Under the pieces are notes generated by a model. That model saw only the letters and a program-made list of their open reading frames with translations. It did no database searches and was not told the origin of the DNA. From Cerasicoccus frondis (GTDB lineage: Bacteria > Verrucomicrobiota > Verrucomicrobiia > Opitutales > Cerasicoccaceae): a DNA stretch of 64,000 nucleotides. The stretch covers positions 124,001-188,000 of the forward strand of contig JAVDPC010000004.1 of NCBI GenBank assembly GCA_031296915.1, in the 5' to 3' direction. Shown here piece by piece: positions 53,564 to 62,399 of the stretch. The stretch's first letter is position 1; each line of letters starts with the position of its first letter. Made by a program: the position numbers and the translations under genes.

Positions 53564-54379
53564 ATGACGAATCAACGCAAAGCAACGATCGTATCCGTGG
53601 CGCTACACTGCGCGGCGGTCTTATTGCTGGCGGCGTTCATCTTTATCGACCCGCTTCGCGCTGAGGATAAGCCTGTCGAGTTCGAGTTGGTCACCCTGCC
53701 GCCCGACGCGCAGCAGCCAGAGACGCCAACGCCTCAGCCTCCGCAACCAAGGCTCGACCAGCCCGACGTCCGCCCTTCCCAGATCAATTTGCCGGAAATC
53801 GACATTCCAGAGCCAGAGCCCGAACCGCAGCCCCCCCCTCCAGCGCCCAAACCGCCCGAGCCCGTCGTCACGCCTAAGCCGGAGCCCGTCACGCCCCCCA
53901 AGCCCGTCGAAAAGCCCAAAGCCGAGCCCAAGCCCGAGCCGCCCAAGCCTAAAATGATGAGTTTGGCCGACTTTGACCGCAAAAACGACCGCCGCGAGAC
54001 GCCTCAACAGCGCCCAACCCAGCGAGCAACCACCGAGGCGCCTAAGATCAACACCGACATCAACATCAAAGTTCCCACAACGGTCACGCCTTCACCAGCC
54101 GCCGCTAATTCATCCCTCGTCGCCAGTTACCAGCAACGCTTGCGCAACGCAATCGAGCTCAACTGGGACCGCCCAGCCTCCGGCAGCGGCAGCGAAAACG
54201 CCGTGATCCAGTTTCGAGTCTTTTCCAACGGCAGCATCGGCGAGGTGAAAATTTTAAACTCCAAAGGCCCCTCCACTTTTGTGGAATCCGTCCGTCAAGC
54301 CGTGATCACTCAAGTTTCGATCGGCCCGCGGCCGCAGGGCTGGGATGGCCTCATGAGCATTACTTTCCGCCTGCGCTAG
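53564..54379 (+). CDS. TonB-like energy-transducing protein
   Basis: A 271-residue protein: one N-terminal membrane helix (about 10-28, VALHCAAVLLLAAFIFIDP), a long proline/glutamate/lysine-rich spacer (about 45-130), and a C-terminal TonB/TolA-like domain from about 175 (YQQRLRNAIELNWDRPASG, VIQFRVFSNGSIGEVKIL). The ATG at 53564 is preceded by a good binding site (GGGGAGGAGA), preferred over an upstream in-frame ATG. ExbB/ExbD or TolQ/TolR are not adjacent. It could serve TonB-dependent transport or a Tol-type role. Confidence 0.82.
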   Translation: MTNQRKATIVSVALHCAAVLLLAAFIFIDPLRAEDKPVEFELVTLPPDAQQPETPTPQPPQPRLDQPDVRPSQINLPEIDIPEPEPEPQPPPPAPKPPEPVVTPKPEPVTPPKPVEKPKAEPKPEPPKPKMMSLADFDRKNDRRETPQQRPTQRATTEAPKINTDINIKVPTTVTPSPAAANSSLVASYQQRLRNAIELNWDRPASGSGSENAVIQFRVFSNGSIGEVKILNSKGPSTFVESVRQAVITQVSIGPRPQGWDGLMSITFRLR

Positions 54380-54448
54380 CGTCACCACCCTGCCAGCGCG
54401 TCAAATATTGAGGGTTTACTTCGAGCAAACTTAGGTTACATTAATACG

Positions 54449-54718
54449 ATGAACATGTTTTTAAACAGCCTGCCAGTGGCCTTCTTAAGCAACCTGCAAG
54501 GATGGGAAATCCCCCTGCTGGTCATCTTTGGCCTGATTATTTTTGGCGGCAAAAAGCTCCCGGAGTTCGCCCGCGGCGCCGGCCAGGCGATTAAGGAGTT
54601 CAAGAAAGCTTCCAAAAGCGCGGAAGACACGTTCAAGCAAGCCATGAACGAAGAAGACGAAGCGGAAAAGCCCAAACAATCCGCCGAGCCCAAGCGCGAA
54701 GAAGCCGCCAAAATCTAG
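54449..54718 (+). CDS. tatA: Twin-arginine translocase subunit TatA/TatE type
   Basis: An 89-residue TatA-type protein: a short N-terminal membrane helix (about 12-31, LQGWEIPLLVIFGLIIFGGK), the FGGKKLPEFARGAGQAIKEF hinge and amphipathic helix, then a charged Glu/Lys tail. TatA oligomers form the Tat protein-translocating pore element. tatB and tatC are not nearby, as is common in this group. Confidence 0.93.
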   Translation: MNMFLNSLPVAFLSNLQGWEIPLLVIFGLIIFGGKKLPEFARGAGQAIKEFKKASKSAEDTFKQAMNEEDEAEKPKQSAEPKREEAAKI

Positions 54719-54777
54719 GCAGCTCCTCTGCTGGAGCCCGCCTGGCCAGCAACCTACCGTCGACGATTACCCGATAA

Positions 54778-55056
54778 ATGAAGTTTTCGTCCCGGATTCG
54801 CAGTTGGTTGCCAGGCACTGCTTTTGTCATCGAGGTGGGCGATGGGGCGCTTCAAAGCCTCAGCCAACGCAAACTGCCTCCGTCTTTTCTGGCGACCGTC
54901 AAAGAAAAGCTCGCCGACCAACCGAAACGCGGGGCCATCTTTGGCGTGTGGCAAGGAACCAACCTCACTCTGGAATTTTCCCCGGAAATCCCGAGAAACG
55001 AGCGCCAACCACTGCTGAACGCCTGGCATGCCGACAAGGATAAATTTTCCTGGTAG
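54778..55056 (+). CDS. Small hypothetical protein (possibly DUF3634-like)
   Basis: A 92-residue soluble protein. Features are QRKLPPSFLATVKEKLADQP, a beta part GAIFGVWQGTNLTLEFSPEI, and a C-terminal RNERQPLLNAWHA. These resemble DUF3634 proteins (a x-P-P-x-F start, LEFSxxIP and RQxxxNxW end), but this is memory of the pattern only. The domain has no known activity. It lies between tatA and pgk. Confidence 0.6.
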   Translation: MKFSSRIRSWLPGTAFVIEVGDGALQSLSQRKLPPSFLATVKEKLADQPKRGAIFGVWQGTNLTLEFSPEIPRNERQPLLNAWHADKDKFSW

Positions 55057-55170
55057 CGCGCCATCGAACCATTAGCGCTACTTAACACCCTGATAGTTGC
55101 GCAAAGTTAACGCCTGTTAGCCAAGTTTCGTCTTGCAGGCTGGGCGGGGGCGCCGAGAATCGTTCGCCCT

Positions 55171-56370
55171 ATGGCCACTGTAAAGACTGTAAACGACGTC
55201 AATCTCGCCGGTAAGCGCGTGCTCGTGCGCTGCGACTTCAACGTTCCGTTCGACGCGGAAGGCAAGATCTCTGACGACACCCGCATCGTCGGCGCCCTTC
55301 CGACCATTAAGCACCTCGTCGCGCAAGGCGCGAAAGTCATCCTGTGCTCGCACCTGGGCCGCCCAAAGGGTGAAAAGAACCCGAAGTTTACGCTGGCGCC
55401 CGTCGCCGTCGAGCTCGCCAACCAGCTCGGCCAGCCCGTGACTTTTGTGGAAGACTGCATCGGCGACACCGTAAAGACCGCCGTTGACGCCATGAGCGGC
55501 GGCGACGTCGTTCTCCTCGAAAACGTCCGCTACTACGCTGGCGAAGAAAAGAACGACCCGGAATTCGCCAAAGAGCTCGCCTCCGTCGCCGACGCCTACG
55601 TCAACGACGCATTTGGCACCGCGCACCGCGCACACGCCTCCACCGAAGGCGTCGCACACCTCGTCGAGACCAAGGTCGCTGGCTTCCTCATCGAGAAGGA
55701 ACTCGAATACCTCGGCGAAAAGACCACCACGCCGGAGCGTCCGTTTGTCGTGATCCTCGGCGGCGCCAAGGTGTCGGACAAGATCACCGTGATCGACTCC
55801 CTCCTCGAAAAGTGCGACACCATGCTGATCGGCGGCGCGATGGCCTACACCTTCGCCCTTGCCAACGGCAAAAAGGTCGGCGATTCCCTTTCTGAGCCCG
55901 ACAAGGTCGAGACCGCCAAGGCCGCCATGGCCAAGGCAGAGGCCAAGGGCGTCAAACTCCTCCTCCCGGTCGACAACCTGATCACCAACAAGCTCGACTT
56001 CGGCGCCGGCGCCGTGGGCGAAGTCAAGGTGGTTTCCGGCGACATCGCCGACGGCTGGGAAGGCGTCGACATCGGCCCGGACACGATCAAGCTTTACGAA
56101 GACGCCGTGAAGAGCGCCAAGACCGTCCTCTGGAACGGCCCGATGGGCGTCTTTGAAATCAAGGCCTGCGCACAGGGCACGTTCGCCATCGCGGAAGCCG
56201 TGGCGGCCACCGACTGCTGCTCCATCATTGGCGGCGGCGACTCCGTCAAGGCCGTTAAGAAGAGCGGCCAGGGCGACAACGTAAGCTTCATCAGCACTGG
56301 CGGCGGCGCGTCGCTGGAATTCCTCGAAGGCAAGGTCCTCCCGGGCGTCGCCGCACTCGAAACCAAGTAA
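55171..56370 (+). CDS. pgk: Phosphoglycerate kinase
   Basis: PGK transfers phosphate between 1,3-bisphosphoglycerate and ADP in glycolysis. The 399-residue protein has RVLVRCDFNVPFD, CSHLGRPKGEKNPKFTLAPV, AFGTAHRAHAST, the ADP-binding VILGGAKVSDKITVIDSLLE and the GGGDSVKAV C-terminal motif. It is 13 bases from tpiA; gap is not adjacent. Confidence 0.98.
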   Translation: MATVKTVNDVNLAGKRVLVRCDFNVPFDAEGKISDDTRIVGALPTIKHLVAQGAKVILCSHLGRPKGEKNPKFTLAPVAVELANQLGQPVTFVEDCIGDTVKTAVDAMSGGDVVLLENVRYYAGEEKNDPEFAKELASVADAYVNDAFGTAHRAHASTEGVAHLVETKVAGFLIEKELEYLGEKTTTPERPFVVILGGAKVSDKITVIDSLLEKCDTMLIGGAMAYTFALANGKKVGDSLSEPDKVETAKAAMAKAEAKGVKLLLPVDNLITNKLDFGAGAVGEVKVVSGDIADGWEGVDIGPDTIKLYEDAVKSAKTVLWNGPMGVFEIKACAQGTFAIAEAVAATDCCSIIGGGDSVKAVKKSGQGDNVSFISTGGGASLEFLEGKVLPGVAALETK

Positions 56371-56383
56371 CCTTTTTAAGACA

Positions 56384-57163
56384 ATGGCTAACAACAGAAA
56401 ATACCTGATCGCAGGCAACTGGAAGATGAACAAGACTTCGGCCGACGCCGAAGAGCTGATCAAGGCGATCCTCCTCGAGCTTGGCGATAAGAACGGCGTA
56501 GGCGTCGTCGTCTGCCCGCCCTTCACTTCGCTCGAAACCGGCGCGAAGGTGCTTGCCGAAAGCAGCAATGTCCAACTCGGCGCGCAAAACATGCACGCCA
56601 AGCCCAGCGGCGCCTACACCGGCGAAATCTCCGCCACCATGCTGCGTCAGCTGTATGTAAACTTCGTCATCCTCGGCCACAGCGAGCGCCGCGAATACTT
56701 CAACGAGTCCGACGAGGAAATTAACGAAAAGGTCCTCGCCGCCCTCGAAAGTAACCTGAAGCCAATCCTTTGCGTGGGCGAAAAGCTCGAAGAACGCGAG
56801 TCCGGCGACACCCTCAAGGTTGTCGAAACCCAACTGCTCGGCGGCTTGGTCAACGTCCCGGCCGACAAAGCAGACCAGGTGGTCATCGCCTACGAACCCG
56901 TCTGGGCGATCGGCACCGGTAAGACCGCGACTCCCGAAATGGCGCAGGAAGTCCATGCCGCGATCCGCGTGCTGCTTCGCGACCGCTTCGGCAAGGCGAC
57001 TGGCGACAAGATCCGCATCCTTTACGGTGGCTCCATGAAGCCAGAGAATGCCGACGGCCTCCTCGCCAAGGAAGACATCGACGGCGGCCTGATCGGCGGC
57101 GCTTCGCTCGACGCGAAGTCCTTCGTCAAGCTGGTCGAGTCCGCCGCCAAGGCAGGCGCATAG
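56384..57163 (+). CDS. tpiA: Triose-phosphate isomerase
   Basis: TpiA interconverts DHAP and glyceraldehyde 3-phosphate. The 259-residue TIM barrel has IAGNWKMNKT (catalytic Lys), LGHSERREYF (catalytic His), VIAYEPVWAIGTGKTATPEM (catalytic Glu and flexible loop) and ILYGGSMKPENA. It is in an operon with pgk; a perfect terminator follows within 25 bases. Confidence 0.98.
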   Translation: MANNRKYLIAGNWKMNKTSADAEELIKAILLELGDKNGVGVVVCPPFTSLETGAKVLAESSNVQLGAQNMHAKPSGAYTGEISATMLRQLYVNFVILGHSERREYFNESDEEINEKVLAALESNLKPILCVGEKLEERESGDTLKVVETQLLGGLVNVPADKADQVVIAYEPVWAIGTGKTATPEMAQEVHAAIRVLLRDRFGKATGDKIRILYGGSMKPENADGLLAKEDIDGGLIGGASLDAKSFVKLVESAAKAGA

Positions 57164-57185
57164 TCCTGAGTTCATTACCTATTTC

Positions 57186-57225
57186 AGACACCGCAGCCAG
57201 CGTAGGGCTGCGGTGTCTTTGTCTT
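57186..57225 (+). terminator. Intrinsic terminator after tpiA
   Basis: AGACACCGCAGCC (57186-57198) pairs perfectly with GGCTGCGGTGTCT (57206-57218) around a seven-base loop, followed by TTGTCTT. This ends the pgk-tpiA transcript. Confidence 0.93.
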
Positions 57226-57315
57226 AGCAGCTTAGTGGCTAGCCCGTTGGGAAAATAATGAATTTCCACTATCTGCGATGTTGATATATCGATTTCATTC
57301 ATTAAGTTAGTTTTC

Positions 57316-57702
57316 ATGCCTTATCGCACGAATTGGGAGCCAGGCGGTTTCATCATGATATTCTTCGGGCAGTTATCTGCGGAAGAGATCGATGAAGCCA
57401 ATGAGGCTTTTTTTCGCGACCCACGCAGCGATTTGGCGCGTTTTCAACTAGTTGACTGCAGCGGAGTTACGAAACTAACCGCCTCCCAACAAGACATGAG
57501 CCGCACGGCGGCCTACGACTTGGGCGCCAGCCGCTCCAACCCGCGTATGCAACTGGCGTTCATTTCCACCCTCCCAGAAATGACGCTTGGCATCGAGCAA
57601 TACATCGAAGTCTCCAAACGCCTCAACTCGACTTGGGCTTTTGCCATCTTTGTTGACGAAGCCAGCGCCCGCGAATGGCTTCAACAGACGCCCGAAGACT
57701 GA
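57316..57702 (+). CDS. STAS/SpoIIAA-like protein
   Basis: A 128-residue soluble protein with a SpoIIAA/STAS-like alpha/beta pattern: a strand (GGFIMIFFGQLSAEEIDEAN), then ARFQLVDCSGVTKLTASQQD and later WAFAIFVDEASAREWLQQ. Such proteins can bind small molecules or kinases; the serine phosphorylated in anti-sigma antagonists is not evident at the expected place. Its end is 12 bases from the convergent glycosyltransferase gene. Confidence 0.55.
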   Translation: MPYRTNWEPGGFIMIFFGQLSAEEIDEANEAFFRDPRSDLARFQLVDCSGVTKLTASQQDMSRTAAYDLGASRSNPRMQLAFISTLPEMTLGIEQYIEVSKRLNSTWAFAIFVDEASAREWLQQTPED

Positions 57703-57714
57703 AAACAACCGGGA

Positions 57715-59148
57715 TCAAGTCCGCAGCAAATTAAAGCGGCGCGGATCGAGGAACTGATTCAGCACCGCTTCGTGCGATGCATAGGCTAACGGCTCCACCG
57801 GCGACGAAGCCACCTTCGCATAAACAGCGGCCAGATTTTCACCATAACGCTCAAGGCTGAAATTCTGGGCGATCAAATCGCGGTTGCCCGCCACACAAGC
57901 TTGCGCGTCATCCAGCCGTAAACCATGCGGCGTCACTTGCTCACGCAAAGCAGGATTCTCATGGATGCGCAGGATGACTTTCTCCTGCAAAGCTTCCGAA
58001 AGACGGCCAAACTCCACGCGATCGCCTTCGGTCATGGACTCAAAAGCCTGGTCGACGGCGTCCCCGGGCAAATCGCGTCGATACGCATCGTAGTAAGCGC
58101 ACAACGCTTCCGCCAAGGTGCAACGAACCACGTCTTCGCCCACCCAATCAAGCGGAACCAGAATGCGCTCATAAAGCGAATTCAGGCTGACGTCCGCGTT
58201 GGTGAAGTCGCACGTAATGTCGCGTAGATTGCGCCCAACCAATGCCTTGCCAAATAAATACGGCTCCAGGAACGCCAGGCCAAAGCCCTCGGCGACACTC
58301 GTTGTGATGATCGCATCGGCGGCGGACATCAGCTCTGGAAATGACAGGCTCACGCTCTCGCCCAACGCAAAGCGAACCGGTAAATTTAAATCGCCCGCAA
58401 ACTCCATCCACCGATTATAAATGGGCAACGCGGTGGGATTGGCCGGCGTCAGCGTAGTGGCGAAAATCGTATCGGGCTCCGCCATCGCCGCCCACAGTAG
58501 CAGCTCACCCAGATTTTTGCGGCGGATCGCGCGCGTGGGATACAGCACCAGGCGACGCCCTTCATAGCCCGCAAGCGTAGCGCGCTCCCGGGACAGCTCT
58601 GGCACGGCAACCGGGTTGGGCAACAAGTGCAAACTCTGCGACGCAAAGTTACTTTGCGACAGAAAGTTCATGTCCCGCGAATTGAGCAACCCGTAATGAA
58701 CTTGGGGCGCCTGCGGATAGAGCATGTCGAGGTTCGGCGTCTGCGTGGAGATGGCTGCGTAGTTGCTGGGGCGCCCATCCTCGGCAAAGTCGTGAATCTG
58801 CAACAGCACCGGCGTTTCCCGCGCCAGGCGATCCACCACTTGGGGCATCGCCATATTTTTGCCCAAGCAGTGATTGTGGATGTGCCACAAATCCGGCTCA
58901 CCTCCCAAGGCTTCGCGGGCGGCTTTTTTCAGGGAAAACCACAACGCCCCGGGGTCCGGTTTCTCATTTGCCTGCGTGTAGGACAGCCCCGGCACAACTC
59001 CAGTCGCCATCAGCGAATCCCCCGTATAGGGCTCCCCCGACAAGGCGACAATTTGCACGCCCTGACGCTCCAGCGAAGCATGGGCATTTTCCACCACGCG
59101 GGTCACGCCCCCGGGCTTCAGGTGGTAATGAACGATGGCAACTCTCAT
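57715..59148 (-). CDS. Glycosyltransferase family 4 protein
   Basis: A 477-residue GT-B enzyme. The N-terminal half starts MRVAIVHYHLKPGGVTRVVE (acceptor-side fold, GGV loop). The C-terminal half has the donor-site SVAEGFGLAFLEPYLFGKAL (E-x7-E motif). RRLVLYPTRAIRRKNLGELL provides a phosphate-contact Arg/Lys cluster. No membrane segment is visible. It lies 140 bases downstream of glucosyl-3-phosphoglycerate synthase, so it may extend that product, for example with another sugar, but donor and acceptor are not known. Confidence 0.85.
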   Translation of the reverse strand: MRVAIVHYHLKPGGVTRVVENAHASLERQGVQIVALSGEPYTGDSLMATGVVPGLSYTQANEKPDPGALWFSLKKAAREALGGEPDLWHIHNHCLGKNMAMPQVVDRLARETPVLLQIHDFAEDGRPSNYAAISTQTPNLDMLYPQAPQVHYGLLNSRDMNFLSQSNFASQSLHLLPNPVAVPELSRERATLAGYEGRRLVLYPTRAIRRKNLGELLLWAAMAEPDTIFATTLTPANPTALPIYNRWMEFAGDLNLPVRFALGESVSLSFPELMSAADAIITTSVAEGFGLAFLEPYLFGKALVGRNLRDITCDFTNADVSLNSLYERILVPLDWVGEDVVRCTLAEALCAYYDAYRRDLPGDAVDQAFESMTEGDRVEFGRLSEALQEKVILRIHENPALREQVTPHGLRLDDAQACVAGNRDLIAQNFSLERYGENLAAVYAKVASSPVEPLAYASHEAVLNQFLDPRRFNLLRT

Positions 59149-59288
59149 AGGGTAACGGCGCGCCGTTGTGCTATAGTTCTGAGCTTTCTGTGCTTGGTTC
59201 GCAAACGTTAACGTAAACGAAACCTACGTTTTACGCAAATCTCACCAATAATAACCAATGGCGAGAACCAGGAACCAAGCACCAAAAA

Positions 59289-60266
59289 TCAATAACCCAT
59301 TTTTTCGCGATACTGCGGAATGTCGATCATCGGCGGACGTTCTTCCTCGATGATCTCGTGGCAGATTTGCTCATACTGCTGGTCGACGGCCTGGAACTGG
59401 CGCAGGATGTTGTGCATTTCGGGCAAATTGCCTTCCATGCCCATGCCCTTCATGCGACCGAGGAAACTCTGCAGGATGCCAAAGCTCATTTTACCCAGGG
59501 AGAGCGTTTCCTGGTTGCGGTGCACGCGCTTGTCGAGGTCCGTCTGACCGAATGCTTCGAGGCCCCACTCCTTGTAAACGTCCATGATGTGCGACGTCTC
59601 CACGCCGTAGCCAATGGGGAACGGCAGGCGCTCCAGCACGTTGCGACGCACGGCGTATTCACCGGAAAGCGGCTGCACGAGACCCGTCAGTTCCGGGTAG
59701 AACAGCGAGAAGAGCGGACGCACGAGAATCTCCGTAACACGGCCGCCGCCCGATGGGCGAATGCCTTGCGAGAAAGCCAACGGTCGGTCATAGAACGCCT
59801 TCACGTAGCTCATCTCCGGGCGGTAAAGCAGCGGCGCAACGAGCCCGTAGCAGAAGCGCGGATGGATGTTTTTAATGTCGGCGTCGACATAACAAATGAT
59901 GTCTCCCTTGAGCTGGTGAATCGCCTTCCAGAGGTTTTCCCCTTTGCCGCGCTTGTGTCCCTGCTCGGGCAAAATGTCGCCCGCGAAATAAACATCCGCG
60001 CCAAAGGACGAGGCGACTTCGAGCGTCTTGTCCGTCGAGCCAGAGTCGATGACCGCGATCTCATCGACGAGTGGATAGCGCTCCATCAGCTCGGAGCGGA
60101 AGATGACGATTTCCTTACCGATCGTCGCCTCCTCGTTAAGCGTCGGGATACAGAGCGAGATCGTGAGCCCGGTCTTTTCCTTTTGCTTCAGCAGTTCGAG
60201 TTGATCGAAAAACTGGCTGTGATGGAAGGTGTTTTGTTTAATCCATTTATCAAGCTTCGTCGGCAT
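59289..60266 (-). CDS. gpgS: Glucosyl-3-phosphoglycerate synthase
   Basis: A 325-residue GT2/GT81-type enzyme that would join glucose from a nucleotide sugar to 3-phosphoglycerate, the first step to the compatible solute glucosylglycerate. Motifs: LTISLCIPTLNEEATIGKEI, VDEIAVIDSGSTDKTLEVA, GKGENLWKA, the metal-binding CYVDADIKNIHPR and LTGLVQPLSGEYAVRRNVLE. I chose ATG 60266, 8 bases after GGAGG, over the ATG at 60281. It overlaps the end of the peptidase gene upstream by 17 bases, so they are coupled. A glucosyl-3-phosphoglycerate phosphatase is not evident here. Confidence 0.88.
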   Translation of the reverse strand: MPTKLDKWIKQNTFHHSQFFDQLELLKQKEKTGLTISLCIPTLNEEATIGKEIVIFRSELMERYPLVDEIAVIDSGSTDKTLEVASSFGADVYFAGDILPEQGHKRGKGENLWKAIHQLKGDIICYVDADIKNIHPRFCYGLVAPLLYRPEMSYVKAFYDRPLAFSQGIRPSGGGRVTEILVRPLFSLFYPELTGLVQPLSGEYAVRRNVLERLPFPIGYGVETSHIMDVYKEWGLEAFGQTDLDKRVHRNQETLSLGKMSFGILQSFLGRMKGMGMEGNLPEMHNILRQFQAVDQQYEQICHEIIEEERPPMIDIPQYREKMGY

Positions 60267-61419
60267 CGCAAAGTCCTCCATCTATTGCTTTGAGCAGGGT
60301 GATGAGCTGAGCCAGGCCGGTGAAGATCGGCTCGATCTCAATGGTTTCGTTGTAATCGTGGCGGTGCTCGCCGTCAGTCAGACCGATGACGAGGGATGGG
60401 ATGTTGCGGCCAAGCAAGGTGCTTAGCTCACCCGTGGACGGCGCGGCGTGGTCGTCCACCTCCAGGGCCTTGAGGATACGCCGTGCGCTGCGCACCAGCG
60501 GATGCGAAAAGTTGATCGACACATTCTTGCGGTAGCCAACCTTAGTCAACGACGCCGATGTGCTCGGCATCGCATTCGTCTCAGCGACCACGGCTTCGAT
60601 CTGCTCGTAAATTTCACTGGCCACGCCGACGCCCTCACTGCGGATTTCAAAGCGCAAATGCGCATCGCGCGAAGTCGTATTATAAGTCGTGCCCGCGTAG
60701 ATCGAGCCCAGGATGAGCTGCGTCACGGGATCCTGCGGCAGCGGGATTTCGAGCATCTTCGTGACGATGCGATTCAAAATCGGGATCGCTCCACCAGCGG
60801 CCAACCCCGTGGCGCCGCGCTTGACGTTGCAGTCGATCGTGCCGCGAATCACGCCCAGCGAACTGTAACTGAGGCGGCCCAGTGAGGCGCCCTCCACCAG
60901 CACGCCCGCGCGCATGGGCAGGCGATTGTTTTCCAGGAAGAAGCGCATGCCCTCGATGTCTCCCTTACCCATGCTGCGCGTCGAGCCCAGCAGGACGAGG
61001 TTGTCATCCAGCTCGACGCCGAGCTGCTCCAACAGCGTGGGCAAAGTGGCCACCGCCGCGAGCCCCAGGGAATTATCCATAATGCTCGGCCCGGTAATGC
61101 TATTCGGGCTGACTGACACCGCGTGGTCGACCGAGCGGGCAAAAGGCGTGTCCAGGTGAGCGGAAACCAAAATGTTTCGCTTGCCGGTCTTCCCCGGGTG
61201 TATGCCGACCGCATTGCCCAGCTCATCCGTCGACACATTTTGACAACCAGCCTCGATGAGGCGGTCCATCATGAAGCGAGCCCGCTCGGCCTCTTCAAAT
61301 GTGTGCGAAGGTATTTCGCTAAACATCACGGCATTGGCCAATAGCAGTTCACGACGCGCGGCAAGCCGTTCACGCAAGTCCGGCAGCGCATCAATCAGGT
61401 CATTCATTGGGTCAGCCAT
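60250..61419 (-). CDS. M20/M42-type metallopeptidase-like protein
   Basis: A 389-residue zinc hydrolase. First metal site: ILVSAHLDTPFARS (H and D). Middle part: SIMDNSLGLAAVATLPTLLE with an Asp in DN, ADP-like GMRFFLENNR, then VEGASLG. Late: GLTDGEHRHDYNETIEIEPI with a metal His. It might be an aminopeptidase, dipeptidase or N-acyl hydrolase. I start at ATG 61419; a GTG at 61449 is open. It is the first gene of the gpgS group, and its stop lies within gpgS by 17 bases, but no biochemical link is evident. Confidence 0.82.
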   Translation of the reverse strand: MADPMNDLIDALPDLRERLAARRELLLANAVMFSEIPSHTFEEAERARFMMDRLIEAGCQNVSTDELGNAVGIHPGKTGKRNILVSAHLDTPFARSVDHAVSVSPNSITGPSIMDNSLGLAAVATLPTLLEQLGVELDDNLVLLGSTRSMGKGDIEGMRFFLENNRLPMRAGVLVEGASLGRLSYSSLGVIRGTIDCNVKRGATGLAAGGAIPILNRIVTKMLEIPLPQDPVTQLILGSIYAGTTYNTTSRDAHLRFEIRSEGVGVASEIYEQIEAVVAETNAMPSTSASLTKVGYRKNVSINFSHPLVRSARRILKALEVDDHAAPSTGELSTLLGRNIPSLVIGLTDGEHRHDYNETIEIEPIFTGLAQLITLLKAIDGGLCDADEA

Positions 61420-61517
61420 AAGTGGTGAGCTGAAAATACAGGCCTTCACTCAACGACGACAAATGTTTTTTATCGTGTGACAAAAATGCCTTAAGGTATT
61501 AGCTTATAAACTACCGC

Positions 61518-61985
61518 ATGCCCACTGCCACGAAATCGAAACTCAAGCGCGAGCCTGTCCCCATTGGCTGGAAGGAAACCATCGACCTGCCCGAATGGGG
61601 CGTCACCAACATCGTCGCCAAGGCCGACACCGGCGCCAAGAGCTCTGCGCTCGACGTGCGCAACATCAAGATCCTGCCCAACGGACGCGTGCGCTTCATC
61701 CTCGCCGCCCACCGAGACGACGAGTCGCTGACCCAGGAAATCGAAGCGAAAATCGTCAAAGAGCAAAAGGTTCGCTCCTCCAATGGCCAACTCCAGCGCC
61801 GGGTGAAAGTGGAAACCACGCTCAAGATCGGGCGCCGTCGCAAGAAAGTCACCTTCTCGCTCGTCAACCGCCACCACATGATCTGTCGCGTCTTATTAGG
61901 GCGCGAAGCTCTCGCCGGTGATTTCGTTGTCGACTCCGCACAAAAATATCTCCACGGGAAACGCCGAAAACCGGAAATCCAGTAA
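61518..61985 (+). CDS. Retropepsin-like zinc/ATP-dependent protease (RimB/PF05618-like)
   Basis: A 155-residue protein of the family annotated as ATP-dependent zinc protease, with a retropepsin-like motif: D37-T-G in NIVAKADTGAKSSALDVRNI. VPIGWKETIDLPEWGV at the start and ICRVLLGREALAGDFVVDSA near the end are family hallmarks. It stands upstream of rimK and an AstE-like gene, the arrangement known for this family; it is thought to act with the glutamate ligase, but direct evidence here is only gene order. A very short gap (2 bases) leads to the VOC gene. Confidence 0.85.
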   Translation: MPTATKSKLKREPVPIGWKETIDLPEWGVTNIVAKADTGAKSSALDVRNIKILPNGRVRFILAAHRDDESLTQEIEAKIVKEQKVRSSNGQLQRRVKVETTLKIGRRRKKVTFSLVNRHHMICRVLLGREALAGDFVVDSAQKYLHGKRRKPEIQ

Positions 61986-61987
61986 CC

Positions 61988-62386
61988 ATGTTTGATCACA
62001 TCGGCTTTTTCGTTAACGACATCTCGCGCAGCGCCGCCTTTTACGAGGCGTGCCTAGCGCCGCTGGGTTTGCGCATTGCTCAGCGCCAACCACACATCAA
62101 CGCCGTCATCATTTCCGGCGAATCGGAGTATCCGTTCATCTGGATGGGCGAAACGCCGCCTGATGGCGACTACCACGGCGCCCCGGTCAGCAAGGACGCC
62201 ACACGCCCCATCCACCTGGCCTTTAAAGCAGCCAGCAAGGAAGCAGTTGAGGCCTTCTATCAAGCTGGGCTTGCCCACGGCGGCAAATGCAACGGCGAAC
62301 CCGAAGACGACGGCTACCACTACTACGCCGCCTACTTAATCGACCCCGACGGCAACAACATCGAAGCCGGCATTCATTTATCATAA
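61988..62386 (+). CDS. VOC/glyoxalase-family protein
   Basis: A 132-residue vicinal-oxygen-chelate fold protein: MFDHIGFFVNDISRSAAFYE at the start with a metal His (H4), IHLAFKAASKEAVEAFYQAG in the middle and AYLIDPDGNNIEAGIH near the end with a metal Glu. The substrate is unknown. It is inserted between the retropepsin-like gene and rimK, with gaps of 2 and 13 bases, and so belongs to the operon. Confidence 0.85.
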   Translation: MFDHIGFFVNDISRSAAFYEACLAPLGLRIAQRQPHINAVIISGESEYPFIWMGETPPDGDYHGAPVSKDATRPIHLAFKAASKEAVEAFYQAGLAHGGKCNGEPEDDGYHYYAAYLIDPDGNNIEAGIHLS

Positions 62387-62399
62387 CACCTCTTTCCAA

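Noticed and set aside
55117..56601. 494-residue minus-strand frame opposite pgk and the start of tpiA
   Set aside because: It is antisense to two clear glycolytic genes; the lack of stops follows from codon bias.
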